Shown: one piece after another, positions 6,887 to 13,593 of the stretch | Numbering within the stretch: position 1 is the first letter of the stretch | Layout of the letters: each line of letters starts with the position of its first letter | Virus record (IMG/VR): IMGVR_UViG_3300030104_007623 | Coordinates: 1 to 30,237 of that record | Strand: one strand, 5' to 3' | Length of the DNA: 30,237 bases | Origin: a virus | The notes under the pieces: model-generated | Database searches by the model: none | Told to the model about the DNA's origin: nothing | The model's input: only the letters and a program-made list of their open reading frames with translations | Made by a program: the position numbers and the translations under genes

Positions 6887-7326
6887 TTTTTATGTTTTAA
6901 TTCTAATGCTTTAATGTGTTTACAACGTCTATCTTTTGCTCTCCATGTACCTGGGCAAGTGCAAGAAAAATTTCCTGAATCTGGGTAGTATTTGGTTGTA
7001 TATTCTATATCTTTTGAACTACTTATATGAGTCTCTATTATTGGCTCAGTTCGTTTTTCTTTTTTAGGTCTAATTACTTTAATATCCTCTAATGTTGTTT
7101 TAGGATGTACTTTTTGCATTGTTGGTAATATAAATTTATCACCATTGCGGTCTGTATATAAAGCTGCACTTAAATATGCATGCTCCATTTCATAGTGAAA
7201 TCTTTGTACGTTTACAAATTTACCTAATCCTCTACACTTAAATGAGAATTGTGAAGTTGGACTATGAACTATCCTAGTTCTTAGATTTCCGTATTTATTT
7301 AAATTTTGAAATTTGAATAATGCCAT
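6883..7326 (-). CDS. SWIM zinc-finger protein
   Basis: A 147-residue protein whose C-terminus carries a SWIM-type zinc site: Cys122-x-Cys124 and, after ten residues, Cys135-x-His137 (CTCPGTW...RRCKHI). SWIM domains bind DNA or proteins and are found with transposases, helicases and plant regulators. The N-terminal 85 residues form a basic beta-rich region (LFKFQNLNKYGNLRTRIVH) without a recognised family. The linker is Lys/Pro-rich. It lies between two membrane micropeptide genes and upstream of a putative nuclease. A DNA-binding role is likely; the target is unknown. Confidence 0.7.
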   Translation of the reverse strand: MALFKFQNLNKYGNLRTRIVHSPTSQFSFKCRGLGKFVNVQRFHYEMEHAYLSAALYTDRNGDKFILPTMQKVHPKTTLEDIKVIRPKKEKRTEPIIETHISSSKDIEYTTKYYPDSGNFSCTCPGTWRAKDRRCKHIKALELKHKK

Positions 7327-7327
7327 A

Positions 7328-7462
7328 TTAGTTAATTAATTTTTCGTATAAAAATGAGAAACATGAATATGATAAAATACCCCAAAACACAATTTGTATT
7401 ATTTTTATTGTATTTAGAACAACAAAATCTAAAATTTTATAAAACAATCTACTTTTTTTCAT
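7328..7462 (-). CDS. Membrane micropeptide (44 aa)
   Basis: A 44-residue frame (MKKSRLFYKILDFVVLN...) with a hydrophobic segment around residues 14-38 (VVLNTIKIIQIVFWGILSYS), probably one membrane helix with a basic N-terminus inside. It is the first gene after the promoter candidate at 7491-7522, separated by a 28-base A-rich leader, and it ends one base before the SWIM gene. Role unknown. Confidence 0.5.
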   Translation of the reverse strand: MKKSRLFYKILDFVVLNTIKIIQIVFWGILSYSCFSFLYEKLIN

Positions 7463-7490
7463 AACCTTTATTATTTTTTTATTTACGCCG

Positions 7491-7522
7491 TAAATATACG
7501 AACCCTATCTCAGGTAACCAAA
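7491..7522 (-). promoter_or_regulatory. Promoter candidate, TTTG-N20-TATATTTA
   Basis: TTTG (7522-7519), 20 bases, TATATTTA (7498-7491), followed by CGGCGTAAATAAAAAAA. This is nearly the same 28-base downstream block as at 4823-4854 and 8466-8497. A weak stem (ACCT with AGGGT, one wobble pair) lies in the spacer. Confidence 0.65.
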
Positions 7523-7530
7523 TATTTACG

Positions 7531-7731
7531 CGGAAGTCTTTAAAATAGATTAAGCTAAGGAACCATTGTCTCTCGTTTTATACCTTATTTTTATTTCGGC
7601 AGGCTAATCTAAACCTGGGCGTCATCACGTTAAGTGGCTCTTATGTCCATCACCCGTCTATCCACTATAGTTAACTATACTATTTCTCATCATGTGTGGC
7701 ACACTAGTCGTAGTCACTTCGACTCGTACTT
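7531..7731 (-). ncRNA. Possible structured non-coding RNA (about 200 bases, no coding frame)
   Basis: This stretch has no open frame longer than about 15 codons on the minus strand and is visibly richer in G and C than the genes around it. On the minus strand it can form AGTCG...CGACT (7725-7707), GTGT-GCC-ACAC and CAGG...CCTG hairpins. It can also form a longer pairing of TAGATTAGC with GCTTAATCTA that encloses an AAGG...CCTT stem. A perfect 14-base palindrome TATAGTTAACTATA lies at 7666-7679. The motif (A/G)TGATG(A/G) occurs three times. It matches no tRNA, tmRNA, 6S, SRP or RNase P signature that I can recognise. Strand is assumed from the surrounding genes. It could instead be a long regulatory or replication-related site. 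Confidence 0.4.
7666..7679. repeat. 14-base perfect palindrome
   Basis: TATAGTTAACTATA reads the same on both strands. It lies in the middle of the non-coding stretch and could be a dimeric protein-binding site or a hairpin in an RNA. Confidence 0.55.
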
Positions 7732-8190
7732 TTAATATTTAGTCCAATCTAATTGGTTTATTTTATCAGTATGATATTTTTGTGCTGTCTCATATTCTTC
7801 ATCTGTATACAATTCCTCACCTGTTTCTTCATCATACTCTTCAAAATTCATAGCACTTAATAAACCATCTACATCAGTTAAACCTGTAAAAAATGAACCA
7901 CTACTTCGGTTAGGTAATCCATTAGTTTCTTGACTTTCAACCCACTCTATAAAAAATTCCATATTACTTGGAATACTAGATTGTTTTTGCATTGCTATTA
8001 AATCAGCTACTAAATCTTCCCAAACAGCATCAGCATTACCCATAGCTTGATGGGCTATTAATCTTTTAGCCATTTCAACATTTAAATCAAGCTCACGCTT
8101 CCACTCTTCTTCAGTGTATTTTTTCTGAGTGTAATCTTCTTTTAAAAGCTTGTTTTCAGCTAAATATTCTTTTAAATCAAAATCTTCCAT
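7732..8190 (-). CDS. Hypothetical acidic protein (152 aa)
   Basis: A strongly acidic, mainly helical protein. The N-terminus (MEDFDLKEYLAENKLLKE) is an amphipathic helix of a type I recall at the start of many small proteins of marine phages, possibly a packaging or interaction signal (inference). Residues 25-70 are helical (LDLNVEMAKRLIAHQAMG). The C-terminal half contains an Asp/Glu-rich stretch (NFEEYDEETGEELYTDEEYE). No family recognised. It is the last gene before the non-coding element. Confidence 0.6.
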   Translation of the reverse strand: MEDFDLKEYLAENKLLKEDYTQKKYTEEEWKRELDLNVEMAKRLIAHQAMGNADAVWEDLVADLIAMQKQSSIPSNMEFFIEWVESQETNGLPNRSSGSFFTGLTDVDGLLSAMNFEEYDEETGEELYTDEEYETAQKYHTDKINQLDWTKY

Positions 8191-8222
8191 TTTATTTTTT
8201 TTATTTTTGTATATAAATATTG

Positions 8223-8441
8223 TTAGAAAAATACTCTACCATTTTCATAAGCATCTTGTTGTGCTTGCTCCTCAGCTAATATATCATAATCTATTTCATC
8301 ACAAACTATACAACCACTATTATTACATACTCCGCAATCTGTAACTACGCCTGATGTTGAAGAATGTTGCAACATTTCATTATAGATTTTATTAATTCCA
8401 TCCAATCTCCTTTGAATTTCTAATTTTATTTCATTTGACAT
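8223..8441 (-). CDS. Small zinc-knuckle protein (72 aa)
   Basis: The protein has a helical N-terminus (residues 3-26), then Cys36-x2-Cys39-x4-Cys44-x2-Cys47 (CGVCNNSGCIVC). Two closely spaced CxxC pairs could bind one zinc ion. A helical acidic and polar tail follows. No family recognised; DNA- or protein-binding is plausible. It is the first gene after the promoter candidate at 8466-8497, with a 24-base A-rich leader. Confidence 0.6.
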   Translation of the reverse strand: MSNEIKLEIQRRLDGINKIYNEMLQHSSTSGVVTDCGVCNNSGCIVCDEIDYDILAEEQAQQDAYENGRVFF

Positions 8442-8465
8442 AACCTTAATTTTTTATTTATGCCG

Positions 8466-8497
8466 TAAATATACGAAGGAGCTCTCGCTCCTCCAAA
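8466..8497 (-). promoter_or_regulatory. Promoter candidate with hairpin in the spacer, TTTG-N20-TATATTTA
   Basis: TTTG (8497-8494), 20 bases, TATATTTA (8473-8466), then CGGCATAAATAAAAAAT. The downstream block is nearly identical to those at 4823-4854 and 7491-7522. The spacer contains GGAGC-GAGA-GCTCC on the minus strand. Confidence 0.65.
8478..8491 (-). repeat. Inverted repeat in promoter spacer
   Basis: GGAGC, a four-base GAGA loop, GCTCC on the minus strand: a GNRA-type tetraloop if transcribed. It occupies the same place as the GGCTCCC hairpin at 4835-4851 but differs in sequence. Confidence 0.55.
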
Positions 8498-8513
8498 TAT
8501 TTATGGGTTTCTT

Positions 8514-8663
8514 TTAATTTATCTTCTTTTCCCTATTGAATTGGAGTTCTAGAGTAAGCATATAACAGAATGTTTCTAAAAAGAAAGGATCTAATAGATG
8601 AAGTTCAATAATTTCTTCATCATTAAGACTATTAAATAAAAGTCTAAATTCATTACTTATCAT
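8514..8663 (-). CDS. Small hypothetical protein (49 aa)
   Basis: A frame from the ATG at 8663 (MISNEFRLLFNSLNDEEIIELHL) to TAA at 8514, overlapping the end of the 102-residue gene by 11 bases. It is helical with hydrophobic and acidic residues, including LLDPFFLETFCYMLTLEL. No family recognised. The overlapping start and tight packing support a real gene. Confidence 0.5.
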   Translation of the reverse strand: MISNEFRLLFNSLNDEEIIELHLLDPFFLETFCYMLTLELQFNREKKIN

Positions 8664-8961
8664 TTTCTTTTTGAAGGAATTCTATTGCTTCTTGGATTCT
8701 AATACATTCCTCATATTGCTCTTCTTTTTCATAATTTGGAAGTGCCTTTTCTAATGTTTTTTGGAAATCCTGCCTATCTATAGTAATATCGTAAATATCT
8801 CCATCTTCTTCGCTTATAACGCTAAAAGCGTGAAGATATTTTCTTTTGCCCCTTAAGTTTTTTAATACAGTGGATACTAAAGCTTCAGAGATTTTAAAAT
8901 CCATATTTTGAATCATAGATTCAAATTCTTCAACATTTTTTACTTGAAATTCTATTGCCAT
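8653..8961 (-). CDS. Hypothetical protein with UVR-like C-terminal helix pair (102 aa)
   Basis: Residues 1-66 are mixed alpha/beta with a strand pair around HAFSVISEEDGDIYDITID. Residues 72-98 (KALPNYEKEEQYEECIRIQE) resemble the UVR helical hairpin of UvrB, UvrC and related interaction modules, with the pattern Y.....YE.C..I...I. An interaction role is suggested; the enzyme partner is unknown. It follows the Lys-rich gene by one base and precedes the 49-residue gene by overlap. Confidence 0.55.
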   Translation of the reverse strand: MAIEFQVKNVEEFESMIQNMDFKISEALVSTVLKNLRGKRKYLHAFSVISEEDGDIYDITIDRQDFQKTLEKALPNYEKEEQYEECIRIQEAIEFLQKENDK

Positions 8962-8962
8962 A

Positions 8963-9145
8963 TTAAAATAAATCTAAAAAGTTATTATTTATCTTTTTTT
9001 CCTTCAACTTGGAAAACATTTCATCTCTTTTAAGCATTTTAGTAGCTAACCTTTCTAGGTGGTTGTTTTTTGATTTTTCAAAATCATTAACAATTTTATC
9101 ATGCTTTTTTTTCTTAATTGGTTTTATTTTCTTACCTTTCTTCAT
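8963..9145 (-). CDS. Small Lys-rich protein (60 aa)
   Basis: Extremely basic at the N-terminus (MKKGKKIKPIKKKKHDKIVN), then a helical region. It is probably nucleic-acid binding, but no family was recognised. The promoter candidate at 9152-9183 ends six bases before this ATG, so its transcript may have almost no leader. Confidence 0.55.
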   Translation of the reverse strand: MKKGKKIKPIKKKKHDKIVNDFEKSKNNHLERLATKMLKRDEMFSKLKEKKINNNFLDLF

Positions 9146-9151
9146 CGGTAA

Positions 9152-9183
9152 TAAATATAAAAAACCTTAATACAATACCCAAA
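9152..9183 (-). promoter_or_regulatory. Promoter candidate, TTTG-N20-TATATTTA
   Basis: TTTG (9183-9180) directly follows the stop of the HNH-like gene. Exactly 20 bases later TATATTTA lies at 9159-9152. The ATG of the Lys-rich gene is six bases further on. Confidence 0.55.
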
Positions 9184-9831
9184 TTATTTATAAGAAACTA
9201 AGTTATAGGGATCATCATCGTCTACAGGATTTTCACCATCTAAACCTAACTCTCGTAATCTTTGTAGATGATAGTCATCTAGTTGCATGTCTACGGCTTC
9301 TGTAGTTTTGGTAACTGATAGATTGTCTTCTAGTTTTTTAATATCTCTTTCAGTAAATACTTCTCCTATAAACAAAAAATAACAATTATAGCACAAAAAT
9401 TCTATGTTATTTAGATTATAATTTAATTTATTTTTATCCTTGAAATGTAATATTAAAGGTACTTTATGATCTGTTACTCTATGTTCTTGAAACCCACAAT
9501 TACCACAACATTCTTCTAAATGTCCCTCAGTAATTAACCTATATTTTAATTTTTTAGGTGAAAATGAAGCAGCATCAATTTTCCCCTCTATTATGTCTAA
9601 TAATGCAGGTTCTTTTCCTGTTGATTTAAGAAATTTGGGTATACCTTTACCACTTTGATTTTTATGTATTTCAAATAGAGTTTTACCCGTTTCTTCATCC
9701 ACATACAGCTTCATATAACGCTTCAAATGGTGGTATGAGCAATTTAGGTATCTAGCAGCAGCCTTAACTGATTTTGTTTTATTCATCGCTGCTAGACACA
9801 TATCTTTTGATATGGGTTTGGCTGCGGGCAT
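9184..9831 (-). CDS. HNH-like protein with N-terminal HTH, active site altered
   Basis: A 215-residue protein. Residues 21-42 (SVKAAARYLNCSYHHLKRYM) look like a helix-turn-helix of the Fis/homeodomain-like kind. Residues 108-151 form an HNH-type zinc module: Cys109/Cys112, then LILHFKDKNKLNYNL, Asn142 and Cys147-x2-Cys150. In canonical HNH enzymes the strand reads LHH and the second CxxC is followed by His. Here these are LHF (Phe130) and Tyr151, so nuclease activity may be lost and a DNA-binding role retained. The C-terminal 50 residues are acidic (VDDDDPYNL). It overlaps the DksA-like gene by one base. HNH homing-type nuclease origin is likely (inference). Confidence 0.65.
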   Translation of the reverse strand: MPAAKPISKDMCLAAMNKTKSVKAAARYLNCSYHHLKRYMKLYVDEETGKTLFEIHKNQSGKGIPKFLKSTGKEPALLDIIEGKIDAASFSPKKLKYRLITEGHLEECCGNCGFQEHRVTDHKVPLILHFKDKNKLNYNLNNIEFLCYNCYFLFIGEVFTERDIKKLEDNLSVTKTTEAVDMQLDDYHLQRLRELGLDGENPVDDDDPYNLVSYK

Positions 9832-10109
9832 TAATCTGTGAGTTTATCTAAACCTTTGTTTTTTTTAGATTTTTCTTTTTCTAATTTTTCAAATGCCTCA
9901 AATTGTTCTTGGGTTAAAACTTCTAGATCTACCCATGTATGGTCTCCAGATCCTCTCATTACAGTCACTCCCCTTTTAGGAGATTCAGTAGAACAATTCA
10001 CACAGGTTTTGGTTCCTGGGAGTATTTCTAATCTTTTAGGTGGGATTTTAATATTACATTTAATACAATTCATTATTTCTTCAGTGTCAACTGGGGGATA
10101 CATATTCAT
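9831..10109 (-). CDS. DksA/TraR-type C4 zinc-finger protein
   Basis: A 92-residue protein with Cys15-x2-Cys18 and Cys36-x2-Cys39 spaced as in the DksA/TraR zinc finger. The intervening IPPKRLEILPGTKTC follows the family pattern I...RL...P....C. The long DksA coiled coil is absent, as in short phage TraR-like proteins. TraR and DksA bind the RNA polymerase secondary channel and alter transcription; this protein may do the same to host polymerase or may just be a zinc ribbon. The C-terminal tail is charged and helical (EQFEAFEKLEKEKSKK). Confidence 0.65.
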   Translation of the reverse strand: MNMYPPVDTEEIMNCIKCNIKIPPKRLEILPGTKTCVNCSTESPKRGVTVMRGSGDHTWVDLEVLTQEQFEAFEKLEKEKSKKNKGLDKLTD

Positions 10110-10119
10110 TGGGAATTTT

Positions 10120-10515
10120 TTATTTAAATAATTTTAATTTTTTTAGGATGTTGTATAATTGTGTTGTGGTTTTTACTGGGTATTCTTCATTGGTTATGTC
10201 ATCTGTGATTCTATAGTCAAATTTGTTTGGGTTTTCTACTTCATACACCCACCAAAAAATTACTCTACATACAGATGCCCCATATAATTCTTCTAATAAA
10301 TTTTCAAAAATCTGATAATGGGGGTCTTCATAACCAAATAAATCAATCCCATATTCCTCATGAACTCTTCTTGATCTTGAATTTATTTCTTTCATCATCT
10401 CTATAATGTCAATAAATCTTCTTTTTCTTTTTTTATCTATAGATTTACTACTTTCAGAAACCTTAAGATTTGACCCTGTTATAGATAATAATGATTTTTT
10501 TATTCTATCTTTCAT
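10120..10515 (-). CDS. Hypothetical protein (131 aa)
   Basis: The basic N-terminus (residues 1-35) precedes a helical core with the distinctive stretch EEYGIDLFGYEDPHYQIFEN and an aromatic strand VIFWWVYEVENP. The tail is helical and basic. I do not recognise a named family, though the stretch looks like a conserved phage protein. Its ATG overlaps the TGA of the 53-residue gene upstream (ATGA). Confidence 0.6.
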   Translation of the reverse strand: MKDRIKKSLLSITGSNLKVSESSKSIDKKRKRRFIDIIEMMKEINSRSRRVHEEYGIDLFGYEDPHYQIFENLLEELYGASVCRVIFWWVYEVENPNKFDYRITDDITNEEYPVKTTTQLYNILKKLKLFK

Positions 10516-10673
10516 TCAATTTCTTTTATTCTAAAAATAGTTATAAAATCTGATAAGGGGAGTTGTTTCTTTTTTGAGGCTTTTAGATAAGCTTGTTTTT
10601 CATTTTTAGCTTTTACAATCCCAACTGCTTCTTCTTCTTGATCTAAAGCATTGAAGTATTTATATTTTCTCAT
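10512..10673 (-). CDS. Small hypothetical protein (53 aa)
   Basis: MRKYKYFNALDQEEEAVGIV... begins at the ATG at 10673 and ends in a TGA that overlaps the next start. The layout is strand-helix-strand with many Lys residues, resembling small phage DNA-mimic or adaptor proteins, but no family was recognised. It is the first gene after a promoter candidate, with a 15-base A-rich leader. Confidence 0.55.
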   Translation of the reverse strand: MRKYKYFNALDQEEEAVGIVKAKNEKQAYLKASKKKQLPLSDFITIFRIKEIE

Positions 10674-10688
10674 AACTTTTATTTTAAT

Positions 10689-10720
10689 TAAATATAATGA
10701 AAATATCTTGGGGGATCAAA
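10689..10720 (-). promoter_or_regulatory. Promoter candidate, TTTG-N20-TATATTTA
   Basis: TTTG (10720-10717) overlaps the stop codon of the last glycan-cassette gene. After exactly 20 bases TATATTTA lies at 10696-10689. It probably restarts transcription after the cassette. Confidence 0.6.
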
Positions 10721-11483
10721 TGTACTTCAAATTATTTTCGGGTTTATGTTTAATATAACTCCCCCATTTATATTTTGCGTATTCATGCCCATTTTGTTCT
10801 GCTTGTTGTCTTTTTTCTCCATTTGTAGATGCTGATGCGAAATGGTAAAAATGGCAATTATAACTCCTAACCATACTAAGTCCAGATAGTTGACATTTTA
10901 AAAAGAAATCCCAATCAGCGACCATTCCTAATTCATAATTTTCATCCCACCCTCCTACTTTAAGATAATCTAATTTTGACATAAAGATAGGAAGTGTTGA
11001 ACCTGTTTTATCAATAGGAAGTCCTCTCTGTGATTCTTCATAACCCCAATAACTCTCTAAATTAAATGTTTTAGGATCACGTCCACAATCTTTAATATGA
11101 AATTGTTTAAACATACTAGGTATAGGTTCAATTTGATTTGGGGATATAACTGATCTTGGGGTATAAACTTTTTCTAATTGAATATCCCACTCTAAAGGAA
11201 ATACATTATCATCATTTACAATTAATATTTTATCATGACGTGCATTCATTACTCCTAAGTTAGTTCCTCGACACAGGCCTACATTCTCTTCTAAGTTTAA
11301 AATATCTATATTATCTTTCCATTTTTCAAGAACTTCTTTATTTAAGTCATAAAAACCATCTACCACTACTATAATTTGATTTTCATCATCTTGACCTACA
11401 ATTGCTGATTCTAAACATAAGTCTAAATATTCTGGGGATTTATATGTTGGTATTATTACTGATATCATAGGTGGGTTTTCCAT
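10716..11483 (-). CDS. Family 2 glycosyltransferase
   Basis: A 255-residue GT-A enzyme. It starts with the nucleotide-sugar-binding strand ISVIIPTYKSPEYLDLCLES, followed by IIVVVDGF, ENVGLCRGTNLGV and the metal-binding NDDN (residues 90-93). Later GGWDENYELGMVADWDFFLK supplies the acceptor/catalytic Asp region typical of GT2. There is no membrane helix, so it is probably cytoplasmic. Start: MENPPM at 11483 overlaps the previous gene by 19 bases; the internal Met6 would shorten the overlap. It is the last gene of the glycan cassette. Sugar donor and acceptor cannot be told from sequence. Confidence 0.88.
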   Translation of the reverse strand: MENPPMISVIIPTYKSPEYLDLCLESAIVGQDDENQIIVVVDGFYDLNKEVLEKWKDNIDILNLEENVGLCRGTNLGVMNARHDKILIVNDDNVFPLEWDIQLEKVYTPRSVISPNQIEPIPSMFKQFHIKDCGRDPKTFNLESYWGYEESQRGLPIDKTGSTLPIFMSKLDYLKVGGWDENYELGMVADWDFFLKCQLSGLSMVRSYNCHFYHFASASTNGEKRQQAEQNGHEYAKYKWGSYIKHKPENNLKYI

Positions 11484-12187
11484 TCATTTATTAATTCTTC
11501 TTGTTTAGTTTTATATAGTGGAGCTAACCATGCTGTTTCACCATGAGTTGAATAAGTATTTAGAGGACACATTAAGGCTTTCCCATTATCTCTTAACTCT
11601 AAAAACATTTTAAAATCATTAGGGTGGGTTCCAGACGTCCATTTTCTTAATATTTCTTCATCTTCTTTTAGATTTTTTACTGTAGAGGCAAAGGTCATTG
11701 TAGTACTATTAAACATCCCAAATAATTCAGTTTCACCTCTATATATTCTAGTTAAATATCCCCCAGTTTCATCTACTTCAGGATTACCACCTTGTTGTGG
11801 AGGAATAAATTTATCAGGATGAAGATATAAAGTAACATAAGGAGCTCCTAATTTAATCCCCTCTTCTATGATTTTTTGTGAATTTGGGAGATGGATATAA
11901 TCATTTTCTATAAAATAAACTATATCATCATCATTATAAGTAAGTGCTTCATCTAATGCTAAATTAAAAGTACCAGCCCCATGTCCTACTGAAGCGTAAT
12001 AAATATGATCTCTTGATTTATATTTTTGAATCATATCATTTGTTTCTTCAGATATATTATCTGCTATGATAGACCAATCAGCATCTGTAAATACTTTAGT
12101 AGCATTTGCTAAACACACCTCATTATTAATATATTCAGGTTTTACTTTATTATAACCCGCATCTGATATTCTATATATTACTTTCAT
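11465..12187 (-). CDS. GT-A-type glycosyltransferase-like protein
   Basis: A 240-residue protein. It lacks the classic N-terminal GT2 strand but has an internal GT-A-like core: HGAGTFNLALDEAL, then DIVYFIENDYIHL with a DxD-like END (residues 94-96), and later GGYLTRIYRGETELFG. The pattern suits a family of short viral glycosyltransferases; the exact GT family is not clear. Start and end overlap neighbours by 4 and 19 bases. Function within the same glycan pathway is inferred from position. Confidence 0.65.
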   Translation of the reverse strand: MKVIYRISDAGYNKVKPEYINNEVCLANATKVFTDADWSIIADNISEETNDMIQKYKSRDHIYYASVGHGAGTFNLALDEALTYNDDDIVYFIENDYIHLPNSQKIIEEGIKLGAPYVTLYLHPDKFIPPQQGGNPEVDETGGYLTRIYRGETELFGMFNSTTMTFASTVKNLKEDEEILRKWTSGTHPNDFKMFLELRDNGKALMCPLNTYSTHGETAWLAPLYKTKQEELINEWKTHL

Positions 12188-12771
12188 ATACGCTCGATTA
12201 TGGTAAAACCATTGTTATTGGTAAATCTTTCTTTTAATTTCCAAATATTCTTATTTTCATCTAAAAACTCAGTAACGGCATCCCATAGTCCTTTACCCCA
12301 ATCTAATTCTCCCAAAAACCCATTTTCTGAAGTTGTTGGTTCACTTTTATGTTCATATGATGTTGTATCGTGAAAACATATATACTTTCTTGCTTTAGAA
12401 GAATGTCTTTTCAATTCAGCTTTTAATTGATTATAGTGGTGCCAGGTATCAATAAACAACAAATCTGTTTCTTCAATATCAATTTCTAAAACATTAGCTT
12501 CTACAAATTTAAATTTTAACCCATAAGCATTAGCTGTATCTTCTACTTCTTTAATATTACCCCCCCATCTTGAAGGGTTATATAAATCATAGGATATTAA
12601 TCCATTTTTAGGGGCTGCTGCTAACCAACCCCATGTTGATAAAACACTCCTTACCCCCATTTCGGTTATATGATCACACTCTTGACCATATTTTATTATA
12701 GTTGGGAGATGTTCATTAATGTCTGAGGGGGTTTGATATAATTGGTTAATTTTATTTTCTAAGTCTATCAT
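12184..12771 (-). CDS. SAM-dependent methyltransferase-like protein
   Basis: A 195-residue Rossmann-like protein with a modified SAM motif I at residues 35-48 (ITEMGVRSVLSTWG, Glu37 and Gly39). YDLYNPS follows, and then the strand TDLLFIDTWHHYNQLKAEL (Asp108) and CFHDT (134-136). This set is typical of Methyltransf_24/CmcI-like enzymes that methylate sugars or small acceptors. A glycan O-methylation step is likely. It lies between glycosyltransferase genes and overlaps the downstream gene by four bases. Confidence 0.75.
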   Translation of the reverse strand: MIDLENKINQLYQTPSDINEHLPTIIKYGQECDHITEMGVRSVLSTWGWLAAAPKNGLISYDLYNPSRWGGNIKEVEDTANAYGLKFKFVEANVLEIDIEETDLLFIDTWHHYNQLKAELKRHSSKARKYICFHDTTSYEHKSEPTTSENGFLGELDWGKGLWDAVTEFLDENKNIWKLKERFTNNNGFTIIERI

Positions 12772-12783
12772 ACTAAGTTATTT

Positions 12784-13593
12784 TTATAGGTTTGGGAAAA
12801 GTAAATCTAAACATTCTTTTCCAAATTTTTCTTTTATAGTTTGAATACGTTCTTTATTTTTAGGTGTTCTCTCCATTTTTTTTCTATGTAACTCCATTGT
12901 TCTTTCTTTTTGGAAAAACCATTTATTATATTCTTCATGGTTTGGGTTATCAAAAGTGTATTGGGATATATCTAAGGCATGTCCCGGGTTTAATTTTATT
13001 GTATCATACCCCAAAGATTGGTAATGCCTCCCTATTTTATCTCCAATAAATTGATGAGGCCATTCCTTCATAGTTTGATGCCATAAACTAAACTTATCTA
13101 ATCTACACCCTGCATAGAAAATAGTACTGTAATATTCTTGATTATTTAATGTTTTTCTATTTTTGAAATTTTGATCTTGTATTGTTTGATTCCCAAACCA
13201 TCCAGGTTTTCTTCTCCCCAATAAACCCAAAGAACCCAAGTTTGGATATTTTTTATAAAGCTCTAAACATTCATTAAACCAATTAGGGTTGGTGGGAATC
13301 ATCCAATGATCATTATCTAAAAGAAGTATATAATCAAAACTATCTTCATTAAAGTAATTTGTTAGTAAAGTCCAGGCCCCACCAACTCTTAAATTCTCCT
13401 CAGGAAATATCAACCCTAAATCATATTTTTCTTGATTTTCTTCTAACCATTCTCTTGTTCCATCTGTTGAACCATTATCACAAACTATAATTTGTGAATT
13501 TTTAGGTTTTATCTTGGAGATTGATATGATGTTTCCCTGAGTGTATTCTTTTCTTTGATATGAGACTATATATATTAGTAATTTAGGATTCAT
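12784..13593 (-). CDS. Family 2 glycosyltransferase (rhamnosyltransferase-like)
   Basis: A 269-residue protein with canonical GT2 features: LLIYIVSYQRKEYTQGNI, then IIVCDNGSTDGTREWL (DNGSTDGT 39-46), the loop ENLRVGGAW and the DxD motif LLLDNDH (Asp93, Asp95). The C-terminal region has an aromatic, basic helix (EEYNKWFFQKERTMELHRKK). It probably extends a glycan from a nucleotide-sugar in the cytoplasm. It overlaps the sulfotransferase-like gene upstream by four bases, consistent with one operon. Confidence 0.88.
   Translation of the reverse strand: MNPKLLIYIVSYQRKEYTQGNIISISKIKPKNSQIIVCDNGSTDGTREWLEENQEKYDLGLIFPEENLRVGGAWTLLTNYFNEDSFDYILLLDNDHWMIPTNPNWFNECLELYKKYPNLGSLGLLGRRKPGWFGNQTIQDQNFKNRKTLNNQEYYSTIFYAGCRLDKFSLWHQTMKEWPHQFIGDKIGRHYQSLGYDTIKLNPGHALDISQYTFDNPNHEEYNKWFFQKERTMELHRKKMERTPKNKERIQTIKEKFGKECLDLLFPNL

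Noticed and set aside
7681-7700. Hammerhead-like ATGATGAG followed by AAATA
   Set aside because: CTGATGAG and the distal GAAA of the hammerhead core are not present together.
7531-7731. tRNA, tmRNA or group I intron in the non-coding stretch
   Set aside because: No T-arm GTTCGANTC, no cloverleaf that closes, no tmRNA tag or 3' CCA-type end, and no interrupted gene for an intron.
8275-8300. TTTG-N18-TATATTAG inside the zinc-knuckle gene
   Set aside because: Spacing and last base differ from the conserved family and the region is coding; probably chance.
9838-10131. Plus-strand frame of 97 codons
   Set aside because: It overlaps the DksA-like gene completely and shows no recognisable motif.
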